From JAPUIN01 sp041580375 (GTDB lineage: Bacteria; Acidobacteriota; Polarisedimenticolia; Gp22-AA2): a stretch of 36,214 nucleotides of DNA. A program made the position numbers and the translations under genes. The notes beneath the pieces were generated by a model. The model was not told the origin of the DNA. It did not search any database and was given only the letters and a program-made list of their open reading frames with translations. Numbering within the stretch: position 1 is the first letter of the stretch; every line of letters begins with the position of its first letter. The stretch spans positions 1-36,214 of the forward strand of contig JBFGDZ010000014.1 of NCBI GenBank assembly GCA_041580375.1, in the 5' to 3' direction. Of this stretch, positions 9,086 to 18,258 are shown in pieces.

Positions 9086-9541
9086 ATGCCCGGCAAGTAC
9101 TTCGAGGACCTGAAGGTCGGCGCCACGATGCGCCACCGCCTCACGCGGACCGTGACCGAGACCGACAACGTGCTGTTCTGCGCCCTGACGATGAACACGC
9201 AGCCGCTGCATCTCGACGAGGAGTTCGCCGCGGAATCGCCGTTTCGCCGGAGGATCGTGAACGGCATTTTCACGCTCGGGCTGATCGTCGGCATGACGGT
9301 CCCCGATCTGACCGAGGGGACGATCGTCGCGAACCTGTCCTACGAGAACGTCCGTCACCCGCGGCCCGTGTTTCACGGCGACACGATCTCGGTGACGACG
9401 AAGGTGCTGTCCAAGCGCCCGTCGCGGTCGCAACGCGATCGGGGGATCGTGCGCCTGCTCCACACCGGCCTCAACCAGCACGGCGAGACGGTCGTGGAGG
9501 CCGAGAGGACCGTGCTCTTTCTGAAGAAGAAGCGGCGGTGA
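9086..9541 (+). CDS. MaoC-like (R)-specific enoyl-CoA hydratase/dehydratase
   Basis: A 151-residue single hot-dog-fold MaoC protein. The family adds or removes water across the double bond of enoyl-CoA thioesters. It begins with the typical KYFEDLKVGATMRHRLTRTV and has the catalytic-loop pattern MNTQPLHLDEEFA (Asn...Pro-Leu-His-x-Asp), then RRIVNGIFTLGLIVGM and NLSYENVRHPRPVFHGDTIS. A GGAGG site lies about 5 nt before the ATG. Its stop overlaps the GTG start of the CitE-like gene, so the two are coupled. Together with the divergent carboxylase genes it resembles the M. tuberculosis leucine/itaconate cluster (accA1-accD1, a MaoC gene, citE), which suggests a branched short-chain acyl-CoA substrate. 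Confidence 0.85.
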   Translation: MPGKYFEDLKVGATMRHRLTRTVTETDNVLFCALTMNTQPLHLDEEFAAESPFRRRIVNGIFTLGLIVGMTVPDLTEGTIVANLSYENVRHPRPVFHGDTISVTTKVLSKRPSRSQRDRGIVRLLHTGLNQHGETVVEAERTVLFLKKKRR

Positions 9542-10431
9542 CGCGCCGCCCGGTCGGGCGCTCCCCCCGCCGCGGGCCGCTCCCGCCGCGCTCGCGGCGC
9601 ACGCTGCTGTTCCTGCCCGGCGACGATCCGCACAAGGCGGAGCGCGCCGCGACATCGGGCGCCGACTCCGTCGTGCTCGATCTGGAGGACGGCGTCGCCG
9701 CCGACCGCAAGGACGAGGCGCGCCGCGCCGTCGTCCGCTCGCTGGCCCGGCTCGACTTCGGGATCAGCGAGCGGATCGTCCGGATCAACCCGGCTTCGTC
9801 GGGCCTCCTGAGCAAGGATCTCCGGGCCACCCTCGGCGCGCCTCCCGACGCCTATCTGATCCCGAAGGTCGAATCGGCGCGCGATGTCCGCGAGACCGCC
9901 CGCCTCACGGCGCGCGCTCCCGTCCCGCTGCTGGCTCTCATCGAATCGGCGCGCGGCGTCGTGCACCTGAACGAGATCGCGGCGTCCCATCACCGCCTCC
10001 AGGCGCTGCTGTTCGGCGCGGAGGATCTCGCGGGAGATCTCGGCGCCGTGCGCACGCCGCGGGGCGAGGAGGTCGCCTGGGCCCGCGGGGCCGTCGTCAC
10101 CGTCGCGGCCGCGTTCGGGCTGCAGGCGATCGACACGATCCATCCCGATCTGTCGGACGAGGAGGGGTTGCGCCGCGAGTCCCTGCGCGCCGCGCGCATG
10201 GGGTACGCGGGGAAGATGGCGATCCACCCGAAACAACTGCCGATCATCGCCGCCGCCTTCACGCCCGGCGAGGAGGAGATCGCCCGCGCGCGGGCGCTCG
10301 TCGAGGCGTACGAGCGGGAGGGTCGATCGGGCAAGGGCGTGTTCGTCCTGGAGGGGCGGATGGTCGACCGGCCGATGGTGCGCGCCGCCGAGCGGGTGCT
10401 GGCGCGCGCCCGGGCCGCCGGCCGGATCTGA
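9538..10431 (+). CDS. HpcH/HpaI aldolase / CitE-like acyl-CoA lyase
   Basis: A 297-residue TIM-barrel lyase of the citrate lyase beta family. Members cleave malyl-CoA, methylmalyl-CoA or citramalyl-CoA type esters. Hallmarks are RRTLLFLPGDDPHKAERAAT, SGADSVVLDLEDGVAADRKD, the metal-binding IPKVES and LLALIESARGV, LLFGAEDLAGDLG, and GYAGKMAIHPKQLPIIAAAF. The lack of other citrate lyase subunits argues against true citrate lyase. The GTG start at 9538 overlaps the stop of the MaoC gene. An Arg/Pro-rich N-terminal tail of about 20 residues precedes the barrel. The likely role is C-C cleavage after hydration in the same acyl-CoA pathway; the exact substrate is inferred from gene content only. Confidence 0.85.
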   Translation: MTRRPVGRSPRRGPLPPRSRRTLLFLPGDDPHKAERAATSGADSVVLDLEDGVAADRKDEARRAVVRSLARLDFGISERIVRINPASSGLLSKDLRATLGAPPDAYLIPKVESARDVRETARLTARAPVPLLALIESARGVVHLNEIAASHHRLQALLFGAEDLAGDLGAVRTPRGEEVAWARGAVVTVAAAFGLQAIDTIHPDLSDEEGLRRESLRAARMGYAGKMAIHPKQLPIIAAAFTPGEEEIARARALVEAYEREGRSGKGVFVLEGRMVDRPMVRAAERVLARARAAGRI

Positions 10432-10467
10432 GCGCCCGCCGCGGGCGGGATCGCGATCGGGGACACC

Positions 10468-12144
<1,677 letters not shown>

Positions 12145-12149
12145 GGCCC

Positions 12150-12165
12150 GGGAGCCTGTCCGCGT
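12150..12165 (+). repeat. Family A repeat end fragment
   Basis: GGAGCCTGTCCGCGT follows the ettA stop and matches the outer end of family A copy 1. It lies in the 20-bp gap between two convergent genes, with no second end. Confidence 0.45.
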
Positions 12166-13187
12166 CAGTGAACCGTCTCGTCCTCCCCGTCCCCCGGCTC
12201 CCGGCGTTCGAGCGATGATCCGTCCAGCTCGTCCCGGAGCTTCTCCCACCGGTCCCGCGCCCTCTCCCAGCGCTCGTCGCCGAAGTCCCCCTCCCGTTCC
12301 CACCGCTCCAGGATGGCGCGCGAGCGCGCGCGGCGGCGGGCCAGGGCGAGAAATGTCAGCAGCGTGATGGCGATCCAGAGGGACGTCGTGCCGGTGATCG
12401 CCGGCACCCACCGGTAGAGGACGAGGCTCCCCCGCCGCCAGTCGGCCTCGGCCCGGGCGAGCGACGTGCCGGTGGCCGCCTCCCACGCCTCCTCGAACGG
12501 ACGGGTCCTCGCCTCGTTCACGATGTCGCGCACCACGTCCCGGCCGTGGCGGCGCACCGTGTAGAGGAGGAAGTCGAACGACGCGGCGTAGGCGGTGCGG
12601 GCGCTGCTGCCGGAGGCGCCGAACGCCTCGTCCAGATCGGCCAGGCGCGGCAGCGCGCCGGTGAGCAGGGACGAAGAATAGACGAGCACGTCGCGCAGCC
12701 CCCAGGACCGCTCGATCCCGGTGGCCACCCCCTCGCCGAACCAGCGGGGCAGACGTCCTCCGGCCGCGTCGTGCAGGAGCATGTGGGTCGCCTCGTGCGC
12801 GAAGACCGAGGCCAGATCGCTGTAAGGATACCGGTCCGCCAGGCCGATCCGGATCGCGCCGATGCGGCGGGACGGAATCAGGTAGCCGGCCGCCCAGCCC
12901 GGCGCCGAGGCGTCGAGCCCCCGGATGACGGAGTCCCCGACCGGATCGCGCGGCAGCAGCAGGATCCGGTACGGCGCCGCCGGCCGCACGCCCAGCTCCG
13001 CCTCGATGCGCGGCAGCAGCTCGGCCGCCCGGGCCGCCAGCGCCTCGAGGTGCCGCGCCTGGGACGGCAGGGCCTCGATGCTGCACGCCCCCACCTGCCG
13101 GCGGATCCACCCGGCCTGCGGAGGCGCGCCGGATTCCGCTCCGGACGCGAGGAGGAATGCGAGGGCGACCGCCTGAACCGGGATCAT
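12165..13187 (-). CDS. Membrane-anchored HEXXH metallopeptidase-like protein
   Basis: A 340-residue protein with an N-terminal signal peptide (MIPVQAVALAFLLASGAESG). A peptidase-MA-like domain contains HEATH (131-135) and a downstream GEGVA (about 151-155) whose Glu could be the third zinc ligand. A C-terminal transmembrane helix (about 264-284, then Arg-rich) is followed by a charged cytoplasmic tail, so the catalytic part would be outside the cytoplasm. The ATG at 13187 is preferred over one 30 nt upstream because the signal peptide then starts correctly and AAGGTG precedes it. The substrate is unknown. It is convergent with ettA and unlinked to any obvious partner. Confidence 0.75.
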   Translation of the reverse strand: MIPVQAVALAFLLASGAESGAPPQAGWIRRQVGACSIEALPSQARHLEALAARAAELLPRIEAELGVRPAAPYRILLLPRDPVGDSVIRGLDASAPGWAAGYLIPSRRIGAIRIGLADRYPYSDLASVFAHEATHMLLHDAAGGRLPRWFGEGVATGIERSWGLRDVLVYSSSLLTGALPRLADLDEAFGASGSSARTAYAASFDFLLYTVRRHGRDVVRDIVNEARTRPFEEAWEAATGTSLARAEADWRRGSLVLYRWVPAITGTTSLWIAITLLTFLALARRRARSRAILERWEREGDFGDERWERARDRWEKLRDELDGSSLERREPGDGEDETVH

Positions 13188-13309
13188 CGCGCACCTTGAC
13201 GGGAGAGGGATCGTCATCTTACCAGAACGTGGGAGAGCCGCCGGCGCCGCGCGCGTCGCGACCTCCCGGCGTTCGCGGCGGGCGCGCGCTCTGTTAACAT
13301 GGAGCCTTC

Positions 13310-14461
13310 ATGAAACCGACCTTGATGCTGATCGGCCTCGGGCACCTGGGAGGGGTGCTGCTGGAGCTTTTCGCCCGAGAGAGCTGGCTCGGCCGCATCG
13401 CCGCCTGCAGCCGGGACCGCGAGCGCGGCGCCGCGCGCTGCAACCTGGCCCGCCTGGGGGCGCTGGCGCAGGGGCACGCCGCGCGCATCGATCACGTTCC
13501 CCTCGACGTCGAGAACGAGGACGCGGTGGCGGAGGCGATCCGCCGGGAGGTTCCGGATCTGATCCTGTGCGCCGCCTCGATGCAGACCTGGTGGCTCGCC
13601 GAGCGGCTGCCGCCGGCCGCCGCGGCCCCCCTCAGACGCGCGCGCTTCGGTCTGTGGCTGCCGGTTCATCTGGCGCCGACCCTGGCGCTGATGCGCGCCC
13701 TGCGCGCGTCGCGCTATGACGGCATCACGCTGACCGCCCCCTTCCCCGACGTCGTCAACGTCATCCTCGCCCGGCTGGATCTGGCCCCGACCTGCGGCGT
13801 CGGGAACGTCGCGGAGGTGGCATCGAAGGTCGAGCTTCTCGCGGCGCGCCGCCTGGGAGCCGCGCCGGAGTCGATGACCGTCACCCTCGTCGCCCACCAC
13901 GCCCTCGAGGCGTTCGCGTACGGAGGCTCCGAGGGGGACGCGCCCCCTTTCTTCCTGCGAGTCGATCACGGCGGACGCGACGTCACGCGGGAGATCGGAG
14001 CCCAGGATCTGCTGCTGGCGGGGTATCCTCTCCCGTCCGGACCGGCGGCCGCCTTCCTCACGGCCGGGGCGGCGGTCCGGCTCGCCCGCGCGGTGCTCGC
14101 CCCGGGAGAGGAGCGCCTGCACGCGCCGGCTCCCGGAGGGCTCCCGGGGGGGTACCCGGTTCTGGCCGGACGCGGCCGCGTGCGGCCTGCGCCGATCGAC
14201 GGCCTCGCGCTCGACGGGGCGATCGCGATCAACGAGCGATCGCACCCGTACGACGGGATCGAGCGGATCGAGGCGGACGGAACCGCCGTCTTCTGCGAAG
14301 CGACGCGCGAAGCGGCCCGCGAAGCACTCGGCTACGACGCGGCGCCGCTGAAGCCGGATGAGTCGCGCGAGCGGGGTACTGAGATCATGGCTCGGTTCAC
14401 GGAGTACGCGCTGCGACACGGCCTCGACCTGGAGAGCCCGGGCGCCGCGGCGCGCGGATGA
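13310..14461 (+). CDS. NAD(P)-binding Rossmann-fold protein, first gene of a four-gene operon
   Basis: A 383-residue protein whose N terminus, MLIGLGHLGGVLLELFA, is a nucleotide-binding GxGxxG-type turn. ACSRDRERG and DVENEDAVAEAIRREVPDLI follow, as in saccharopine-dehydrogenase-like or opine-dehydrogenase-like reductases. I do not recognise the family with confidence; the middle (APFPDVVNVILARLDLAPTC) and C-terminal half show no motif I can name. Three enzyme genes follow on the same strand with gaps of 36 and 31 bp and an 11-bp overlap, so it probably acts on the same substrate. Upstream, TAACAT (13295-13300) could be a -10 box only 9 nt from the ATG. GGAG also lies 5 nt before the ATG, so the leader arrangement is unclear. 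Confidence 0.65.
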   Translation: MKPTLMLIGLGHLGGVLLELFARESWLGRIAACSRDRERGAARCNLARLGALAQGHAARIDHVPLDVENEDAVAEAIRREVPDLILCAASMQTWWLAERLPPAAAAPLRRARFGLWLPVHLAPTLALMRALRASRYDGITLTAPFPDVVNVILARLDLAPTCGVGNVAEVASKVELLAARRLGAAPESMTVTLVAHHALEAFAYGGSEGDAPPFFLRVDHGGRDVTREIGAQDLLLAGYPLPSGPAAAFLTAGAAVRLARAVLAPGEERLHAPAPGGLPGGYPVLAGRGRVRPAPIDGLALDGAIAINERSHPYDGIERIEADGTAVFCEATREAAREALGYDAAPLKPDESRERGTEIMARFTEYALRHGLDLESPGAAARG

Positions 14462-14497
14462 GCGGATGACGATGTGCGGACGAGCGGAGGAGGGACG

Positions 14498-15250
14498 ATG
14501 CGGGGACTGAAGGGTCGGACGGTTCTCATCACCGGCGGGGCGAGCGGCATCGGCGCCGCCACGGCGGCGCGCTTCATCGAGGAGGGATCCTCGGTCTCGA
14601 TCCTGGACCGCGATCCGGCCGCGCGCGCGGCGGTGGCGAAGCGGCTTCCGTCGCTGGCCGCCGTCATCGACGCCGACGTGGCCGATCGCGAGCGCGTGGA
14701 CGCCGCGGTGGCGGAGGCTGAGCGCGCCATGGGCGGCCTCGACGTCCTGATCAACAACGCCGGCATCAGCATCCGCCATCCCTTCCTCGAGATCACCCCC
14801 GAGGAATGGCACCGCGTGCTGGCCGTGAACCTGACCGGCGTCTTCTTCGTCGCCCAGGCGGCGGCCCGCCGCATGGCGGAGCGCGGCCGGGGCGTGATCC
14901 TCAACACGGCCTCGACCTCCGGGCTCTTCGGGTATCCGTACTACGCCGACTACAACGCCAGCAAGGCGGGGGTCGTCGAGCTGACGAGATCGATGGCGCT
15001 CGAGCTGGCGCCCACCATCCGCGTCAACGCGGTCGCGCCCGGCTACGTGCTGACGCCGATGCAGCGGGCCGAGTACACGGACGCGATGCTCGAGGAGGTC
15101 AACGCCAAGATCCCGCTGCGCCGCCACGCGAAACCGGAGGAGATCGCCGGCCTGTTCGCCTATCTGGCGTCCGACGACGCCGCCTTCGTCAGCGGCCAGG
15201 TGTTCATCATCGACGGCGCCGAGACGGCGGGCGGCCTGGCCAGCCGGTGA
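14498..15250 (+). CDS. Short-chain dehydrogenase/reductase (SDR), operon gene 2
   Basis: A 250-residue classical SDR oxidoreductase. It has the cofactor motif TGGASGIG near residue 13, NNAG, the catalytic Ser in NTASTSG, and Y-x-x-x-K in YNASKAGVVELTRSMALELA, then RVNAVAPGYVLTPM. The C terminus (SGQVFIIDGAETAGG) is typical. The acidic residue after beta-strand 2 (SILDRD) suggests NAD(H) over NADP(H). The ATG at 14498 is chosen because GGAGGAGGG lies just upstream; an ATG 24 nt earlier is less likely. The substrate is unknown. It lies between the Rossmann protein and the aminotransferase. Confidence 0.88.
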   Translation: MRGLKGRTVLITGGASGIGAATAARFIEEGSSVSILDRDPAARAAVAKRLPSLAAVIDADVADRERVDAAVAEAERAMGGLDVLINNAGISIRHPFLEITPEEWHRVLAVNLTGVFFVAQAAARRMAERGRGVILNTASTSGLFGYPYYADYNASKAGVVELTRSMALELAPTIRVNAVAPGYVLTPMQRAEYTDAMLEEVNAKIPLRRHAKPEEIAGLFAYLASDDAAFVSGQVFIIDGAETAGGLASR

Positions 15251-15281
15251 AAGCCCGGGGACGGAGGGGAAGGGAGTCGCG

Positions 15282-16616
15282 ATGAGCCGCACGACGCGCC
15301 GCTCGAAGGAGCTGTTCGACAGGGCCGTGAAGGTCCTCGTCGAGGGAGGCTCGTCTCCCTCGCGCGGTCCCGCCAACTACGGCGCCTATCCCCTGTTCAT
15401 CGATCGGGGCGAGGGGGCGCGCATCGTCGACGTCGACGGCAACCGCTACCTCGACTGGATGATGGCCTACGGCGCCCTGCCGCTCGGGCACGCGCACCCG
15501 CGCGTCGTCGAGGCGATCGCATCCGCCGCTTCCTCCGGAGCGCTGTTCGCGGCCGCGACCGGGATCGAGGTCGAGGTGGCGGAGATCCTCCACCGGACGA
15601 TCCCGGGCGCGGAGAAGGTGCGCTTCGCCAACACCGGCACCGAGGCGGCCATGGCGGCGTTGCGGCTCGCGCGCGGCTTCACGGGGCGCCCCCGATTCAT
15701 CAAGTTCGAGGGGCACTACCACGGCTGGCACGACGACTTCCTCGTGAACGTCCATCCCCATCCCCCCGCGAGCCTCGGCCACCCGAAGGATCCGATCCGC
15801 ATCGCCGACAGCAGCGGGCTGAACCGGCGATCCCTCGAGGACACGATCGTCGCGCCGTGGAACGATCTCGAGGCCGTCGAGCGCGCTCTCGACGCGCACG
15901 GCGGGACCGTGGCGGCCGTGATCACCGAGGGGATCATGTCGAACATGGGGGTCATCCCGCCCGAGCCCGGCTTCCTGAAGGGGCTGAGGGATCTGACCCG
16001 CGACCGCGGTGTCCTTCTGATCCTGGACGAGACCGTCACCGGATTCCGGGTCGCCCCCGGCGGCTGCCAGGAGCACTACGGCGTCACCGCCGACATCGTC
16101 ACGTTCGGCAAAGCGCTGGGGTGCGGGCTTCCCGTCGCGGCCTTCGCGGGCCGCGCCGAGATCATGGAGTCGCTCGCGTGGGGCGGAGTGCTGCACTACG
16201 GCACCCAGAACGCCTCCCGCATCGGGCTGCACGCGGCGCGCGCGAGCCTGGACGAGCTGCTGCGCGACTCGGGCGCCGCCTTCCGGCGGCTGTGGAGCAC
16301 GGGAGAAGGCCTCGCGGCCGGCCTCCGCGAGCGTTTCCGCGCGGCCGGCGAGCGGGCGATCGTTCAGGGGGTCGGGCCGATGCTCCAGATCCTGTTCACC
16401 GATCGCGACGCCATCCGCGACTACCGGGACTATTGTGCCCACGTCGACCGGGATCGCTACCGGCGGTTCGTCCTGCGTCTGTTCGACGAGGGCGTCTACA
16501 TGACCCCCGCCGCGGGACTGCACTCCGTCGCCTCGACCGCCCACGGCGAGGAGGAGGTCGCGATCACCCTCGACGCCGTCGAGCGGGCCCTCGCGGCGAT
16601 GCACGATGACGCCTGA
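15282..16616 (+). CDS. Class III aminotransferase, glutamate-1-semialdehyde aminomutase-like, operon gene 3
   Basis: A 444-residue PLP enzyme of the HemL-like branch of class III aminotransferases. It has DVDGNRYLDWMMAYGALPLG, the cofactor loop FANTGTEAAMAALRLARG, GHYHGWHDDF, LILDETVTGFRVAPGG, and the Schiff-base lysine K277 in VTFGKALGCGLP. Housekeeping HemL is possible in principle, but the location between two SDR genes and the absence of other haem genes point to a specialised aminotransferase or aminomutase. It probably aminates a keto or aldehyde intermediate made by the flanking dehydrogenases. Its last 11 bp overlap the next gene. Confidence 0.85.
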   Translation: MSRTTRRSKELFDRAVKVLVEGGSSPSRGPANYGAYPLFIDRGEGARIVDVDGNRYLDWMMAYGALPLGHAHPRVVEAIASAASSGALFAAATGIEVEVAEILHRTIPGAEKVRFANTGTEAAMAALRLARGFTGRPRFIKFEGHYHGWHDDFLVNVHPHPPASLGHPKDPIRIADSSGLNRRSLEDTIVAPWNDLEAVERALDAHGGTVAAVITEGIMSNMGVIPPEPGFLKGLRDLTRDRGVLLILDETVTGFRVAPGGCQEHYGVTADIVTFGKALGCGLPVAAFAGRAEIMESLAWGGVLHYGTQNASRIGLHAARASLDELLRDSGAAFRRLWSTGEGLAAGLRERFRAAGERAIVQGVGPMLQILFTDRDAIRDYRDYCAHVDRDRYRRFVLRLFDEGVYMTPAAGLHSVASTAHGEEEVAITLDAVERALAAMHDDA

Positions 16617-17409
16617 CGGGGCGGCCCCGGCGCCGCCCGATCCCTGCGGCGCGCTGGCCGGAAAGGTCGCGCTCGTCACGGGCGCGGCCTCCGGCATCGG
16701 CCGGGCCATCGCGACCCTGTTCGCGCGCGAGGGCGCGGCGGTCGCCCTCGTCGATCGCGACGCCGGGCGGGGAGCCGCCGTGGCCGCGGAGATCCGGGGC
16801 GCCGGGGGCCGGGCCCTCTTCGAGCCGGCCGACGTGACGCGGTCCGCCGATTGCGGACGCGCGGTGCGGCGCGCCGTCGACGGACTCGGCGGTCTGCACG
16901 TCCTGGTGAACAACGCCGGCATCATCCGGCGCGCAACGGTCCTCGACCTGCCGGAGGAGGACTGGGATCGGGTGATGGACGTCAACCTGAAGGGAGTCTT
17001 CCTGATGTGCCGCGAGGCGATCCCGATCATGGAGCGGGGCGGGGGCGGATCGATCGTGAACACAGCCTCGGGCTGGGGCCTCGTGGGCGGACCGCGGGCC
17101 GTGGTCTACTGCGCCAGCAAGGGAGGGGTCGTCCTCCTGACGAAGGCGATGGCGATCGATCACGGCCCGCGCAACATCCGCGTCAACTGCGTCTGCCCCG
17201 GCGACACCGACACGCCGCTCCTCGCCGAGGAAGGCCGCCAGCTCGGCGCGGCGCCGGAGCCCTTCCTGCGGGAGGCGGCCGCCCGGCCCCTCGGGCGCGT
17301 CGGCCGCCCGGAGGAGATCGCCCAGGCGGCGCTCTTCCTCGCCTCCGACCGGGCCTCGTTCGTGACCGGGAGCGCCCTCGTCGTGGACGGCGGGGGGACC
17401 GCGGGCTGA
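16606..17409 (+). CDS. Short-chain dehydrogenase/reductase (SDR), operon gene 4
   Basis: A 267-residue classical SDR with TGAASGIG near residue 26, ALVDRD (acidic residue favouring NAD), NNAGII, the catalytic Ser in VNTASGWG, Y-x-x-x-K in YCASKGGVVLLTKAMAID, and the family C terminus GSALVVDGGGTAG. An extra N-terminal stretch of about 16 residues rich in Ala/Pro precedes the fold. It differs clearly from the SDR two genes upstream, so the operon encodes two distinct dehydrogenase steps. Its start lies inside the aminotransferase gene, indicating coupled translation. Confidence 0.88.
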   Translation: MTPDGAAPAPPDPCGALAGKVALVTGAASGIGRAIATLFAREGAAVALVDRDAGRGAAVAAEIRGAGGRALFEPADVTRSADCGRAVRRAVDGLGGLHVLVNNAGIIRRATVLDLPEEDWDRVMDVNLKGVFLMCREAIPIMERGGGGSIVNTASGWGLVGGPRAVVYCASKGGVVLLTKAMAIDHGPRNIRVNCVCPGDTDTPLLAEEGRQLGAAPEPFLREAAARPLGRVGRPEEIAQAALFLASDRASFVTGSALVVDGGGTAG

Positions 17410-17423
17410 ACCGGCATCCCCTG

Positions 17424-17451
17424 TTGCGGCGGCCCCTCCGCCATGTATCAT
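17424..17451 (+). promoter_or_regulatory. Promoter upstream of the exported methyltransferase-like gene
   Basis: TTGCGG (17424-17429), a 16-nt spacer and TATCAT (17446-17451). Transcription would begin near 17458, leaving a leader of about 44 nt before the ATG at 17502. Confidence 0.5.
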
Positions 17452-17501
17452 AGGGACCCGTTCCACAGACACGGAGACCGTCCCTCGCGCGAGGTGCAAC
17501 C

Positions 17502-18218
17502 ATGAGATCGTCCGTTCGTTTCCGCCGAACCCTCGTCCCGATCCTGGCGATTCTGATCCTGGCCGCCGCGCCGGCCCTAGCCGGACGCATCGACCTGAAG
17601 GCCCCCGGCCGCACGGAGGAGGACCTGGATCGCGACTCCTACAACAAGCCGATCGAGCTCTTCGACTTCTGGGGAATCAAGGACGGCATGAAGGTCATGG
17701 ACCTGTTCCCCGGCAACGGCTACACGACGCAGCTCCTGAGCATGCGCGTCGGACCGAAGGGCAAGGTGCTCGCCTACGCCTCGTACTCACACGACGAGTT
17801 CGAGAAGCGAATGAAACCGCTGGGCCTGAAGAACGTCGAGGAGGTCGTCATTCCCTATCCCGACGGCTTCTCCACACTCCACACGCATCTCAAAAAGCTG
17901 CCGGACGCGTCGTACGACGCAATCGTCACGATCCGGAACTACCATGATCTGAAAAACCCCGACGAGGTCCTCGCGGAGCTGCGGCGGATCCTGAAGCCCG
18001 GGGGGATCCTCGGCATCGCCGACTCCAGGACGACCAAGGGGCGCGATCCGGATCACTGCCGCATCGCCGAGGACGTCATCATCAGCGAGGTGACCGGAGC
18101 CGGCTTCAAGCTGCAGGGGTCGTCGCAGATGCTTTCGAACCCCAAGGACGACTACGACCGCTCCTTCTGGCAGGCGCGCTGGATCGTGGATCAGTCCTGC
18201 CTGAAGTTCGTCCGCTGA
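17502..18218 (+). CDS. Exported methyltransferase-like protein (COG4798 type)
   Basis: A 238-residue protein with a clear signal peptide (residues 1 to about 27, hydrophobic core LVPILAILILAAAPALA). A class I methyltransferase-like fold follows: VMDLFPGNGYTTQLLSMRVG as motif I, then AIVTIRNYHDLKNPDEVLAE and RILKPGGILGIADSRTT. Homologues are annotated as predicted methyltransferases with unknown substrate. A signal peptide on a SAM-dependent enzyme is odd because SAM is cytoplasmic. Either the fold has a different role outside or the leader is retained as an anchor. The glycosyltransferase gene follows after 40 bp and may be co-transcribed. Confidence 0.78.
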   Translation: MRSSVRFRRTLVPILAILILAAAPALAGRIDLKAPGRTEEDLDRDSYNKPIELFDFWGIKDGMKVMDLFPGNGYTTQLLSMRVGPKGKVLAYASYSHDEFEKRMKPLGLKNVEEVVIPYPDGFSTLHTHLKKLPDASYDAIVTIRNYHDLKNPDEVLAELRRILKPGGILGIADSRTTKGRDPDHCRIAEDVIISEVTGAGFKLQGSSQMLSNPKDDYDRSFWQARWIVDQSCLKFVR

Positions 18219-18258
18219 GCCGGCGCGTCCTCCGGCCCGGCCGCCCGGAACGGAGCCG

